From contig NZ_JAPZBC010000001.1 in the NCBI RefSeq assembly GCF_027460265.1, positions 5,250,001-5,314,000 of the forward strand: a stretch of DNA of 64,000 bases, in the 5' to 3' direction. The position numbers and the translations under genes were made by a program. Within the stretch, counting starts at the first letter, position 1; each line of letters begins with the position of its first letter. A model generated the notes under the pieces. That model was not told the origin of the DNA and ran no database searches. It saw only the letters and a list, made by a program, of their open reading frames with translations. The DNA is from Streptomyces sp. WMMC940. GTDB lineage: Bacteria; Actinomycetota; Actinomycetes; Streptomycetales; Streptomycetaceae. Shown here piece after piece: positions 41,790 through 50,392 of this stretch.

Positions 41790-42986
41790 CTAGAGTTGCT
41801 GATCTCCGTCTACCAGACGCCCGAGGATGAGCGCGATCCGCAGAGTGAACGCGGAGCGGACATCGGAGGGTGACCATCCGGTGACGTCAGTCACACGTCG
41901 GAGCCGGTAGCGGACGGTGTTGGGGTGCACGAACAGCATCCGCGCCGCGCCCTCCAGACTGCTCGCCTGCTCCAGATACACACTCAGGGTCTCGAGGAGG
42001 GCCGAGCCCGCCTCCTCGAGCGGTCTGTAGATCTCCTCCACCAGTTGTTCTCGCGCGGACGGATCACCCGCGATCGCGCGCTCCGGAAGGAGATCATCCG
42101 CCAGTACGGGGCGCGGCGCGTCCTGCCACGCGGAACACGCCTTCAGTCCGGCCGCCGCGGCCTGCGCCGATCTCGTCGCCGCCAGCAGATCGGGGACGAC
42201 GGGGCCGGCGACCACCGGACCGGCCGCGTACGGGCCGATCAGCGCCTTCGCGACGTGCAGCGGGTTGTCGCTGCCACCCGCGATCACGACCAGCCGGTCC
42301 CCGAGCACCCCGGTCAGCACCTGGAGCTTGGCGTGCCGGGCGGCGCGCCGGATCGCCTCCACCGTCAACTCGCTGTCCCCGTCGGGCGCGGTGCCGAGCA
42401 CGACGCACACATGCTCCGGGGCGTTCCAGCCGAGCGCCGCGGCGCGGCTGACGGCACCCTCGTCCGCCTCGCCCGACAGCACGGCGTTCACCACCAGCGA
42501 CTCCAGCCGGGCGTCCCAGGCGCCGCGGGCCTCGGCGGCCTGCGCGTACACCTGGGCGGTCGCGAAGGCGATCTCCCGCGCGTAGACCAGCAGCGCCTCG
42601 CGCAGCACGGACTCGTCGCCCGGGGCGGCGACCTCCTCGATCGCGGACTCCATCACCTCGATGGTCGTCCGCACCATCTCCACGGTCTGGCGCAGCGTGA
42701 TCGCACGGGTCAGTTCGCGCGGTGCCGTGCCGAAGACGTCCGTCGAGATCGCCTGCGGGGTCTCGGGGTGCCGGAACCACTCGGTGAACGCGGCGATACC
42801 GGCCTGGGCGACCAGGCCGATCCACGACCGGTTCTCCGGGGGCATCGCCCGGTACCACGGCAGCGTCTCGTCCATGCGGGCGATCGCGTTCGCCGCGAGG
42901 CGCCCGGACGACTGCTCCAGGCGCTTCAGGGTCGCGGAGTGCGGATGGGCGGCGTTCGGGGGCGGAGCCGGTTCGGGATGGGGCAC
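41790..42986 (-). CDS. fasR: PucR/CdaR-type regulator of fatty-acid genes (FasR-like)
   Basis: 398 residues; GTG 42986. The N-terminal two thirds form a RsbRD/GGDEF-like helical region. The C-terminal helix-turn-helix LEGAARMLFVHPNTVRYRLR, then VTDVTGWSPSDVRSAFTLRI, is the PucR_2 HTH_30 signature. In S. coelicolor the gene directly before fabD encodes FasR, which activates the fab promoter and affects actinorhodin through malonyl-CoA use; the same role is inferred here from identity of position and domain. It is transcribed in the same direction as the fab genes. Confidence 0.92.
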   Translation of the reverse strand: MPHPEPAPPPNAAHPHSATLKRLEQSSGRLAANAIARMDETLPWYRAMPPENRSWIGLVAQAGIAAFTEWFRHPETPQAISTDVFGTAPRELTRAITLRQTVEMVRTTIEVMESAIEEVAAPGDESVLREALLVYAREIAFATAQVYAQAAEARGAWDARLESLVVNAVLSGEADEGAVSRAAALGWNAPEHVCVVLGTAPDGDSELTVEAIRRAARHAKLQVLTGVLGDRLVVIAGGSDNPLHVAKALIGPYAAGPVVAGPVVPDLLAATRSAQAAAAGLKACSAWQDAPRPVLADDLLPERAIAGDPSAREQLVEEIYRPLEEAGSALLETLSVYLEQASSLEGAARMLFVHPNTVRYRLRRVTDVTGWSPSDVRSAFTLRIALILGRLVDGDQQL

Positions 42987-43219
42987 GGGGACAAGAGTGC
43001 CTTATCCGGACGCCACCGCGGAGACGCGGGGTCCGGCACGGGGCCCGGTACCCCACAGGGCGGTCCGCGGGTGCCCGGTCGGTGGGGCGGGCGGAACCGG
43101 GCACGGGTGCCGGGGACCGCCGCCGGCGGACGCACCGCCGACGGCGCCCTCGGCAGCCGGGGCGGAGCCGGGACGCGGGGGCCACCCCGACCGGTCGTTG
43201 CGTCTACGGTGGAGGCGTG

Positions 43220-43873
43220 ATGTCCATACGGCGCGCCGGTGAGCGCTACCTCGGCGGGGACGCGTCCGCCGGCATCGAGTCCCTGCACTCCTTCTCGTTC
43301 GGCCGCTTCTACGACCCGGACAACCTCCGCTTCGGCGCGGTCATCGCCTGCAACGAGGAGCGGCTCGCCCCCGGTGCCGGGTTCGACGAGCACCCGCACA
43401 GCCACACGGAGATCGTGACGTGGGTGGTGGACGGCGAGCTGACCCACCGGGACTCCGCGGGCCACGCCACCGTGGTACGGCACGGCGACGTCCAACGACT
43501 CAGCTCCGCCGGCGGCGTCCGGCACGTCGAGCGCAACGACGCCGACGTACCGCTCACGTTCGTGCAGATGTGGCTCGCCCCGAGGGACCCGGGCGGCGAG
43601 CCGTCGTACGAGATCGTCCGCGGCATCGCCGACTCGACGCCCTACGCACTCCCGGAGGCCGGGGCGATGCTGCACGTGCGCCGTCTCACCGGCGACGAGC
43701 GGACCGCCGTACCGGACGCCCCCTTCGTGTACGTCCACGTCGTCCGCGGGGTCGTGCGGATCGACGGCGAGGCCCTCGGCCCGGGGGACGCCGCCAGGAT
43801 CACCGACGCCGTCGGCCTCGAACTCACCGCGGCCGCGCCCGCGGAGGTGCTGATGTGGGAGCTGTCCGGCTGA
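43220..43873 (+). CDS. Pirin-family protein
   Basis: 217 residues; ATG 43220 (GTG 43217 is adjacent) after GGAGG. The bicupin carries the metal-binding motif DEHPHSHTEIVTWVVDGELT, with His-x-His and Glu/His ligands, followed by GDVQRLSSAGGVRHVERN and LTFVQMWLAP. Bacterial pirins bind Fe and some are quercetin 2,3-dioxygenases or modulators of pyruvate dehydrogenase. No partner gene indicates which applies. Its promoter lies in the 233-base gap shared with fasR. Confidence 0.9.
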   Translation: MSIRRAGERYLGGDASAGIESLHSFSFGRFYDPDNLRFGAVIACNEERLAPGAGFDEHPHSHTEIVTWVVDGELTHRDSAGHATVVRHGDVQRLSSAGGVRHVERNDADVPLTFVQMWLAPRDPGGEPSYEIVRGIADSTPYALPEAGAMLHVRRLTGDERTAVPDAPFVYVHVVRGVVRIDGEALGPGDAARITDAVGLELTAAAPAEVLMWELSG

Positions 43874-44066
43874 CGGGTCCGGTCGGCGGACCCGGGCGCG
43901 CCCCGACGCCCGGCCCGCGGGGGAGGTGACGAACCCCGTACCGGACAGCCGTCCCGCCCTCGGCCTCCCGGCTCCCCGGCGCGGAGGCGGTCGCGTGCGG
44001 GGGGATCCGGTGGACCGGTGCCGCGGGCGTCGGGCCGTACGCGTTCCGTACCCGTCGGCGGTACGC

Positions 44067-44882
44067 CTACCGGCCGAGTTCGGCGAGCACCGCGTCGGTG
44101 AAGGAGGGCCAGGACTCGACCGCCCAGGGCCCGAAGGCACGGTCGGTCAGCGCCACGCACGCGGCGCCGGCGTCCGGGTCGATCCACAGGAACGTGCCGG
44201 ACTGGCCGAAGTGGCCGAACGTGCGGGGCGAGGACGACGCGCCGGTCCAGTGCGGGGACTTGCCGTCGCGGATCTCGAAGCCGAGCCCCCAGTCGTTCGG
44301 CTTCTGGTGGCCGTAGCCGGGCAGGACGCCCGCCAGGCCGGGATGCACCACCGACATCGCCTCCAGGACGGTCCTGGGGTCGAGCAGCCGCGGGGCCTGC
44401 ACCTCGGCCGCGAAACGCACGAGGTCGTCGACCGTCGAGACGCCGTCCTTCGCGGGCGAGCCGTCGAGCGTCGTCGACGTCATGCCCAGCGGCTCCAGCA
44501 CCGCCTGGCGCAGATACTCGGCGAACGGGATGTCCGTGACCTTCGCGATGTGGTCGCCGAGCACCTCGAAACCGGCGTTGGAGTAGAGCCGGCGGGTCCC
44601 GGGAGGTGCGGTGACCCGGTGCTCGTCGAACGCGAGGCCGCTGGTGTGCGCGAGCAGGTGCCGCACGGTGGAGCCGTCGGGGCCGGCCGGCTCGTCCAGC
44701 TCCACCGCGCCCTCCTCGTACGCGACGAGTGCGGCGTACGCCGCAAGCGGCTTGGTGACCGAGGCCAGCGGGAAGCGGTGTCCCGTGGGGCCGTGGGCAC
44801 CGGCGACGGTGCCGTCCGCGCGCACGACGGCGGCGGCCGCGGTGGGGACGGGCCAGTTCTCGATCAGTTCCAGGCTCTGCAT
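44067..44882 (-). CDS. Serine hydrolase of the class C beta-lactamase/EstB family
   Basis: 271 residues; ATG 44882. SVTK (41-44) is the catalytic SxxK, YSN (100-102) the second motif, and HFGQSG near residue 240 replaces KTG, as in esterase-type members. No signal peptide is present, so the enzyme is cytoplasmic and unlikely to protect from beta-lactams; an esterase or D-amino peptidase role is more likely. It stands divergent from merR with 132 bases between. Confidence 0.9.
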   Translation of the reverse strand: MQSLELIENWPVPTAAAAVVRADGTVAGAHGPTGHRFPLASVTKPLAAYAALVAYEEGAVELDEPAGPDGSTVRHLLAHTSGLAFDEHRVTAPPGTRRLYSNAGFEVLGDHIAKVTDIPFAEYLRQAVLEPLGMTSTTLDGSPAKDGVSTVDDLVRFAAEVQAPRLLDPRTVLEAMSVVHPGLAGVLPGYGHQKPNDWGLGFEIRDGKSPHWTGASSSPRTFGHFGQSGTFLWIDPDAGAACVALTDRAFGPWAVESWPSFTDAVLAELGR

Positions 44883-44976
44883 GGGTACGAGCCTAGAGGG
44901 TGGGCCGCACGGCTGGATCCGGGGTCCGTACCCGGCACGGGCAGCCGCCGCCGGGCGCGCACCGCCGGGTTCTCGC

Positions 44977-44995
44977 TTGCCTCGAGTGCACTCGA
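44977..44995 (+). promoter_or_regulatory. MerR-type operator-promoter
   Basis: TCGAGTGCACTCGA (44982-44995) is a perfect 14-bp palindrome directly after a -35-like TTGCCT (44977-44982). This is the layout of MerR-family promoters, where the regulator binds in the long spacer. The merR start follows 19 bases later, so autoregulation is likely. Confidence 0.6.
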
Positions 44996-45014
44996 ACCTT
45001 CTGGCGTGGAGGCC

Positions 45015-45527
45015 ATGACGGTGCTGGAGACCACATCCGCGACGACCGACATCCGCGCATCGGCGCCCCCCGCCCACCCCCGGCCCGACGGGCAGGACCA
45101 CTACACCATCAGCGAGGTCGCCGACCGGACCGGCCTGAGCGCGCACACGCTGCGCTGGTACGAGCGGATCGGCCTGATGCCGCACATCGACCGCTCGCAC
45201 ACCGGACAGCGGCGCTTCAGGAACCGCGACCTGGACTGGCTGACCTTCGTCGGCAGGCTCCGGCGGACCGGGATGCCCGTCGCGGACATGGTCCGCTACG
45301 CCGAGCCGGTGCGCGAGGGCGAGCACACCTACGAGCAGCGGCAGGAGCTGCTGGAGTCGACGCGGCGCGACGTCCGCGCCCGGATCGGCGAACTCCAGGA
45401 CACCCTCGCCGTCCTCGACTACAAGATCGATTTCTATGCGGGCGCCCGTCGGGCGCCGGAGAGGACGGGAGGGGTGGTGGGGGACAGGTACCCGGACATG
45501 TCCTTGACGTCGGACTCCCGCGAGTAG
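45015..45527 (+). CDS. MerR-family transcriptional regulator
   Basis: 170 residues; ATG 45015 follows GGAGGCC. The winged helix HYTISEVADRTGLSAHTLRW, then YERIGLMPHIDRSHTGQRRF, is canonical. The dimerisation helix spans about 105-140. No C-terminal metal-binding cysteines, so it belongs to the small-molecule or redox type. The N-terminal 28 residues are a disordered extension. Members with this sequence usually control a neighbouring reductase, but none is adjacent; the nearby targets could be itself and the divergent serine hydrolase. Confidence 0.9.
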   Translation: MTVLETTSATTDIRASAPPAHPRPDGQDHYTISEVADRTGLSAHTLRWYERIGLMPHIDRSHTGQRRFRNRDLDWLTFVGRLRRTGMPVADMVRYAEPVREGEHTYEQRQELLESTRRDVRARIGELQDTLAVLDYKIDFYAGARRAPERTGGVVGDRYPDMSLTSDSRE

Positions 45528-45581
45528 CACGCCCGGGGTCCCGCCCGGCCCGGACGAGCGCGCCGGGCCCGGCACGACCGC

Positions 45582-46787
45582 CTACGTCAGGCCCAGGGCG
45601 AACGCCGTGAAGCCCACTGCGAGGACGCCCGCAGCCACTCGGCGGGACACGCCGACGTCGCGCCACGGAGGCTCGAAGACCCGTGCGTACCGCCCGATCA
45701 GGCCCAGCAGCACGGCGAACACGGGCAGCCAGGCCGTGCGCGCTATCACCCAGCCCAGCGTGTCGGGCGCCGTCGTCAGCCCGGGGACCGGCCCCGCGTA
45801 CGACGCCGGTACCGCAGCGGCCAGCATCGCGCTCTGGTGCCAGCAAAGGATCGTCATCGCCGAGAGGTTGACGACCACGACCGGCGCCCACAGCGCGGGC
45901 CGCTCCAGCAGCCGGCCGAGGCGTTCGCGGAGGAGGATCGCCGCGCCGCTCTGCGCCGAGGCGAGCGCGAGGACCAGCAGGGACGGGGGGTGGGAGTTGG
46001 TGCGGGCCTCGCCGGGAACGCCCACCATCGACGCCGGGTAGTGGAAGACGGCGAGCAGCACGGCGAACAGGACCGCCCCGCCCGCGGCCGCCAGCGCCGC
46101 GCCGCGCCGGCCGACGCGCCCCTCGCCCCAGGAGACGCCGAGTTGGTAGGCGAAGAGCCAGCCGGGGAGGATGTTCAGCACGCTCAGCCAGGACGGCACG
46201 GCGTCGGCGTACGGCCCGTACCGCAGGAGGTCGACGGTGGCGACCGACAGCAGCAGAGGTGCTGCGGCCCAGCCGCCGAGGCGCCGGGCGGCCCGTACGC
46301 AGAGCGGCGTGAGGGCGGTGACGACGACGTACACGCCCACGAACCACAGCGGCTGGACGACGAGCGTCGCCCCGGTCCGCAGGGTGTCCTCCGGCACGCC
46401 CGCCGCCGTCAGTACCGCGATCAGCGCCGCCCACACGGCGGTCACGCCCAGCACGGGGCGTCCGAGCCGTGCCGCGCGGCCCTTCAGCCACGCGGCGGTA
46501 CCGGACGGGCGGCGGCGGTAGGAGAGGGCCGAGGCGTGGCCGCCCACCAGGAAGAAGATCCCCAGCATCTGCAGCACCCAGCTGACGGGCGCGAACGCGC
46601 CGAAGGCCGACAGCGGGCTCGCGTTGTGGATCGCGCCGTCCGCGTCGAGGGTGAAGCCCCCGAGCATCCAGTGCCCGGCCGGCACCGCCAGTAGGGCGAG
46701 GGCGCGCAGTCCGTCGATCGCACGGTCGCGGTGCGGAGGAGTCGACGCCTCGATCCTCGCGACGAGAGGGGCGAGCGTCGTCCTCAT
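45582..46787 (-). CDS. Acyltransferase 3 family membrane protein
   Basis: 401 residues with about ten membrane helices. The conserved early segment RAIDGLRALALLAVPAGHWM contains the R-D-GLR-AL and His motifs of O-acyltransferases. The ATG (46787) overlaps the stop of the upstream hydrolase gene (ATGA), so both are made from one mRNA. Family members transfer acyl groups across the membrane onto exported sugars or peptidoglycan; the acceptor is unknown. Confidence 0.88.
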   Translation of the reverse strand: MRTTLAPLVARIEASTPPHRDRAIDGLRALALLAVPAGHWMLGGFTLDADGAIHNASPLSAFGAFAPVSWVLQMLGIFFLVGGHASALSYRRRPSGTAAWLKGRAARLGRPVLGVTAVWAALIAVLTAAGVPEDTLRTGATLVVQPLWFVGVYVVVTALTPLCVRAARRLGGWAAAPLLLSVATVDLLRYGPYADAVPSWLSVLNILPGWLFAYQLGVSWGEGRVGRRGAALAAAGGAVLFAVLLAVFHYPASMVGVPGEARTNSHPPSLLVLALASAQSGAAILLRERLGRLLERPALWAPVVVVNLSAMTILCWHQSAMLAAAVPASYAGPVPGLTTAPDTLGWVIARTAWLPVFAVLLGLIGRYARVFEPPWRDVGVSRRVAAGVLAVGFTAFALGLT

Positions 46788-47869
46788 CGGGCCTCTCCCC
46801 GGGCGATCGAGGCGAACGCGCGCAGCGACGAGGTGCCGGGCGCGAAGTAGCCGGCGTGGCCGGCGGTGTCGTCGGCCGGCACCTGACGGGCGCCGAACTC
46901 CGGTGCGGTGGGGTCGGTTCCGTGGCCGAGGCCGGCGAACTCGACGTTCGGCACCTTGGAGATCCAGTCGGACGGGGCCTTGGCGGCCCAGACACGCGCG
47001 CCGGTGTGCAGGTCGGCGACGCTCTCCGCGCGCATCCCGGGCGAGCCGAGCACGACGACGTCCGTGACACCCGCCCGTTCCGCGGCGAGGCCGCAGACGA
47101 CGGATCCGTAGCTGTGGCAGAACAGGGCGGGGCGGACCGCGCCGGCCGCGGCGACGCCTCGGGTGAAGCCGGCCAGCCGCTCGGCCCCGGCCTCGGCCAG
47201 GGCTCCGGTGGCGGCGTCGAGGCCCACCCCGACGGGAGTGGTGTAACCGGCCCAGGCGATCACGGCGACGGTCCCCGCTCGGTCGTTCCCGTCGCGGTCG
47301 TCCGCGCCGCCGCTCCCCGTGCCCCCGTTCGACGGGACGTTTCCGGCGGCGCCCCCGCCGCTGTCGTTCGCCGCCTCGTACAGCGAGCGGGCCATCTCAC
47401 GGGTACGGTCGAAGGTCCCGGCGTCGATGTCCGAGCCCGGGACGACCACGGCGACGCGGCGGGCCTCGGCGAGGTCCCCGAAGACCTCGACGAGCTGTCC
47501 GCGGCCACGCGGGTCGTAGGCGAGGATCTGCCGGCCGTCCGTATCGGCCCCCAGCGCACGGGCGTTGGCCCGGTACCGCAGGGCGGCCGGCGCGCCGTCC
47601 AGATTGCCGACCACCGACGGGTGCCGTGCGACCAGGTCTTGCCGCTGATGTTCCGTCAGCCCGGCGAAGAAGCGCGCGACTTCATCCGGCGACGCGCTGC
47701 CGGGATCGGGCAGGGCGTGGCCCAGTGAGCCGTCCGCCCGCCAATCCTCCGTACCCGGCGGCGGCCCCGTGACCGGTGTCTGGGTGGTGCCCGACGCCCA
47801 TCCCGCCGTTCCGGTGACGACGGCCGTCGCGACCGCCGCTGCGACCAGAGTCCTCCTGAACCGTCGCAT
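46784..47869 (-). CDS. Exported alpha/beta-hydrolase (DUF1023)
   Basis: 361 residues; ATG 47869 follows GGAAGGGGGGACC. Signal peptide 1-26 (TLVAAAVATAVVTGTAGWAS). The DUF1023 core has GRGQLVEVFGDLAEARRVAV, TVAVIAWAGYTTPVGVGLDA, the nucleophile elbow FCHSYGSVVCGL (Ser) and VVLGSPGMRAESVADL. A Gly/Asn-rich insertion lies at about 170-195. His in LGHGTDPTAPEFG completes a likely triad. Paralogous to the protein at 51361, with which it flanks a two-component system. Substrate unknown; exported DUF1023 proteins are numerous in Streptomyces. Confidence 0.88.
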   Translation of the reverse strand: MRRFRRTLVAAAVATAVVTGTAGWASGTTQTPVTGPPPGTEDWRADGSLGHALPDPGSASPDEVARFFAGLTEHQRQDLVARHPSVVGNLDGAPAALRYRANARALGADTDGRQILAYDPRGRGQLVEVFGDLAEARRVAVVVPGSDIDAGTFDRTREMARSLYEAANDSGGGAAGNVPSNGGTGSGGADDRDGNDRAGTVAVIAWAGYTTPVGVGLDAATGALAEAGAERLAGFTRGVAAAGAVRPALFCHSYGSVVCGLAAERAGVTDVVVLGSPGMRAESVADLHTGARVWAAKAPSDWISKVPNVEFAGLGHGTDPTAPEFGARQVPADDTAGHAGYFAPGTSSLRAFASIARGEAR

Positions 47870-47941
47870 GGTCCCCCCTTCCTCGTCCGTCCTGCCGACG
47901 GCGAGGAAGGTAGGGACGGGGAGGGTGGGGGAGCGTCACAC

Positions 47942-47993
47942 CGGGGAGCCAACTCCGGGGTGGTACCGGGGTACTTCGGGGTGACACCGGGGT
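47942..47993 (-). repeat. Phased CGGGGT direct repeats upstream of the DUF1023 hydrolase
   Basis: CGGGGT at 47956, 47967, 47977 and 47988, plus CGGGGA at 47942; the last four are 10-11 bases apart, about one helical turn. They lie 73-125 bases before the hydrolase start, suited to a regulator binding one DNA face. Confidence 0.6.
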
Positions 47994-48080
47994 AGGGGGA
48001 CGGGGCGGCCGCGCAAGGTTCGGCCGGACCGCAGCGAGGCGCGGTTCCCGCGGGAGCCGCCCGCCCGCGGCCCTCCGCGG

Positions 48081-48761
48081 CTACCGGTCGCCCGGCGTCA
48101 CCAGCCCCGACTCGTAGGCGAAGACCACTGCTTGAGCACGGTCGCGCAGCCCGAGCTTCGACAGCACCCGGCCGATGTGGGTCTTGACCGTCTGCTCGGC
48201 GAGGACGAGCCGGCCCGCGATCTCCTGGTTGGACAGCCCGCGGGCGATCAGCTCCAGGACCTCCGTCTCGCGCGGGGTGAGCCCGCCCAGCCGCAGCGAG
48301 GCGCCCTCCTTGCGGGGAGCGGGACGCTGGGCCGCGAAGTCGGCGATGAGTCGCCGGGTAACGGACGGCGCCAGCAGCGCCTCGCCCGCCGCCACCACCC
48401 GGACCGCGGAGATCAGATCGGCCGGCGGGGCGTCCTTCAGCAGGAAGCCGGACGCGCCCGCGCGCAGCGCCTCGTACACGTAGTCGTCCACGTCGAAGGT
48501 GGTCAGCATCAGCACCTTCGGCACGCGCACCACGCGCGGCGGCGGAGCCAGGATCTCCCGGGCCGCGGCCAGCCCGTCCAGCTCCGGCATCCGTACGTCC
48601 ATCAGGACCACGTCGGGGAGCGCGGCGCGGGCGACCTCGATGCCCCGGCGGCCGTCCGGGGCCTCGCCGACGACGTCGATGTCCGACTGCGCGGCCAGCA
48701 GCGCGGCGAACCCCGCGCGCACCATGGCCTGGTCGTCGACGATGATCACGCGGATGGTCAA
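48081..48761 (-). CDS. NarL-family response regulator
   Basis: 226 residues from TTG 48761, overlapping the kinase stop (TTGA). This start places IRVIIVDDQAMVRAGF directly after it, as expected. Phosphoacceptor Asp is in DVVLMDVRMPELDG, with Thr and Lys in MLTTFDVDDYVYEALRAGAS and FLLKDAPPADL. The LuxR-type HTH is LTPRETEVLELIARGLSNQE, then EQTVKTHIGRVLSKLG. Partner of the upstream kinase. Likely targets include its own promoter and perhaps the flanking DUF1023 hydrolases. Confidence 0.93.
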   Translation of the reverse strand: MTIRVIIVDDQAMVRAGFAALLAAQSDIDVVGEAPDGRRGIEVARAALPDVVLMDVRMPELDGLAAAREILAPPPRVVRVPKVLMLTTFDVDDYVYEALRAGASGFLLKDAPPADLISAVRVVAAGEALLAPSVTRRLIADFAAQRPAPRKEGASLRLGGLTPRETEVLELIARGLSNQEIAGRLVLAEQTVKTHIGRVLSKLGLRDRAQAVVFAYESGLVTPGDR

Positions 48762-50209
48762 CGGGGTTCCTTCCCGGTCGTGGCGCCGGTCCCGGTCGTG
48801 GCGCCGGTCCCGGTCGTGGCGCCGGTCCCGGTCGTCCCGGGCGGGCTCGTGGGCACCAGGGGCATGCGGGCGGCGACCCGGAAGCCGCCGTCCGGCAGCG
48901 GCCCGGTGTCCAGGGTGCCGCCGGTCAACCGTACGCGTTCGCGCATCCCGACCAGTCCGTGTCCGGTCCCGGAGGTCTCCAGCGGTGAACCGGGCTCCGC
49001 GGCGGGGCCGTTGACGACGAGCACCGTGAGATGGGTGCCGTCCGCGCCGACCGACACCCGCGTCGCCGCACCGGGTGCGTGCCGTACCACGTTCGCCAGT
49101 GCCTCCTGCACGACGCGGTACGCGGAGAGGTCCAGGGTCTGCGGTACGTCGCCCAGATCCGCCGGGAGCGACAGTTCGGCCGGTACCCCGGCCCGTACCG
49201 TCGCCTCCACCAGCTGCTGCAGCCGGCCGAGGCCCGGCTGCGGGGCACGCTCGCCCTCGGAACCCTCGCTGCGCAGCACCGCGAGCAACCGCCTCATCTC
49301 GGTCAGGGACTCCCGTGCTCCGGCCGCGATCGTGGCGAACTCCTCCTGGGCGGCGCCGGGCAGTCCGTCGATCCGGTACGGCGCCGAGTCGGCCTGCACG
49401 GTGATCACCGACATGTGGTGGGCGACCACGTCGTGCAGTTCGCGGGCGATGCGGGCCCGTTCCTCCAGCAGGGTGCGCCGGGCTCGCTCGGCCTCGCTGA
49501 TGGTCTCCTGCTCGGCGAGCCTCCGCTGCACCTCGCCGCGGGTCCGCAGGGTGTCGGCGACCAGCAGGACGATGCCGCTCAGCACGAACAGCAGTACGTG
49601 GACGCCGTCGCCGAGCCGCTGCGAGACCAGCTCGAAGAGGAAGCCCGCCGCGCCCGTCACCAGCCAGACGGCCACGAGGGTGCGCCGCCGTTCGCGGAGC
49701 CCCAGGCACAGCATCAGCAGCAGATAGCCGACGACGGTCATCGGCGGCCACGGCCAGCTCCTGCCCTCCGTGCCGTCCGCGCCCAGCAGGGCCAACGCGC
49801 CGAGCACATCGGCGGCGAAGATGATCCACCAGGCCTGCAGCGGCCGGGTCACGGCCAGCAGCAGCGGTGCGGTCTGAGCCGTGGCCAGGGCTCCGGCGAG
49901 GGCGCCGCCGAGCCGGTAGTCCTGGGCCAGGACGTTGATCGTGACGGGCAGCAGGGAGCTCACGGCGACCGGCCCCAGCACGTGGGGCAGCCACCGCCGG
50001 ATGCGCGAGGACGTCCTCGGCGGACCGGGCGACGGGGCGGGCGTGGTCAGCGCGGTGCCGAACGTACGCAGGGACTCCCGCGCGGCGGAACGGACGTGCC
50101 GTGCCGGAGCGGAGCGGGCGGCGTCGCGCAGCACGGTCCGCGGCCCAGACGCCCTGGCCGGGGCCGGCTGGGGACCGCCGTTCTCGGCGGCGGGGGGCGT
50201 GGTGGTCAT
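48758..50209 (-). CDS. NarL-type sensor histidine kinase
   Basis: 483 residues; ATG 50209. The N-terminal 70 residues are Pro/Ala-rich and cytoplasmic; five or six membrane helices follow (75-215). Then HisKA_3 with ERARIARELHDVVAHHMSVI (His) and HATPase_c with VVQEALANVVRHAPGAAT and GTGHGLVGMRERVRLTGGTL. The sensor part has no large extracellular loop, so it probably senses within the membrane, like DesK or LiaS types. The C-terminus carries three TTGTGA repeats from an 18-bp DNA repeat. Pairs with the response regulator by overlapping reading frames. Confidence 0.93.
   Translation of the reverse strand: MTTTPPAAENGGPQPAPARASGPRTVLRDAARSAPARHVRSAARESLRTFGTALTTPAPSPGPPRTSSRIRRWLPHVLGPVAVSSLLPVTINVLAQDYRLGGALAGALATAQTAPLLLAVTRPLQAWWIIFAADVLGALALLGADGTEGRSWPWPPMTVVGYLLLMLCLGLRERRRTLVAVWLVTGAAGFLFELVSQRLGDGVHVLLFVLSGIVLLVADTLRTRGEVQRRLAEQETISEAERARRTLLEERARIARELHDVVAHHMSVITVQADSAPYRIDGLPGAAQEEFATIAAGARESLTEMRRLLAVLRSEGSEGERAPQPGLGRLQQLVEATVRAGVPAELSLPADLGDVPQTLDLSAYRVVQEALANVVRHAPGAATRVSVGADGTHLTVLVVNGPAAEPGSPLETSGTGHGLVGMRERVRLTGGTLDTGPLPDGGFRVAARMPLVPTSPPGTTGTGATTGTGATTGTGATTGKEPR
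48776..48835 (-). repeat. 18-bp tandem repeat in the kinase 3' end
   Basis: Three full copies and part of a fourth of TGGCGCCGGTCCCGGTCG (plus-strand reading), encoding repeated TTGTGA in the kinase tail. Copy number is likely to vary between strains without breaking the frame. Confidence 0.85.
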
Positions 50210-50264
50210 GGCCGCTTCAGCGTAGGCATTTCGGAGTGGCCGCCGCGTCCTACCCGGGGGCCGG

Positions 50265-50296
50265 GCGGGATGTCATACCCCGGTATGACATCCCGC
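50265..50296. promoter_or_regulatory. Perfect 15-bp inverted repeat upstream of the two-component system
   Basis: GCGGGATGTCATACC (50265-50279) and its exact complement (50282-50296) are separated by two bases. It lies 56 bases before the kinase start, where a response regulator dimer could bind for autoregulation; it could also act as a terminator for the DUF4429 gene. Confidence 0.6.
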
Positions 50297-50392
50297 GGCG
50301 CGCCGGCCCTTTGCCCATCGCAGCACGGCAGGGCCCGGCCCGGTGCGGTGGGGTGTGGCCGGTTCGCCGTCCGCGGTGCCATCGGTGCGGTG

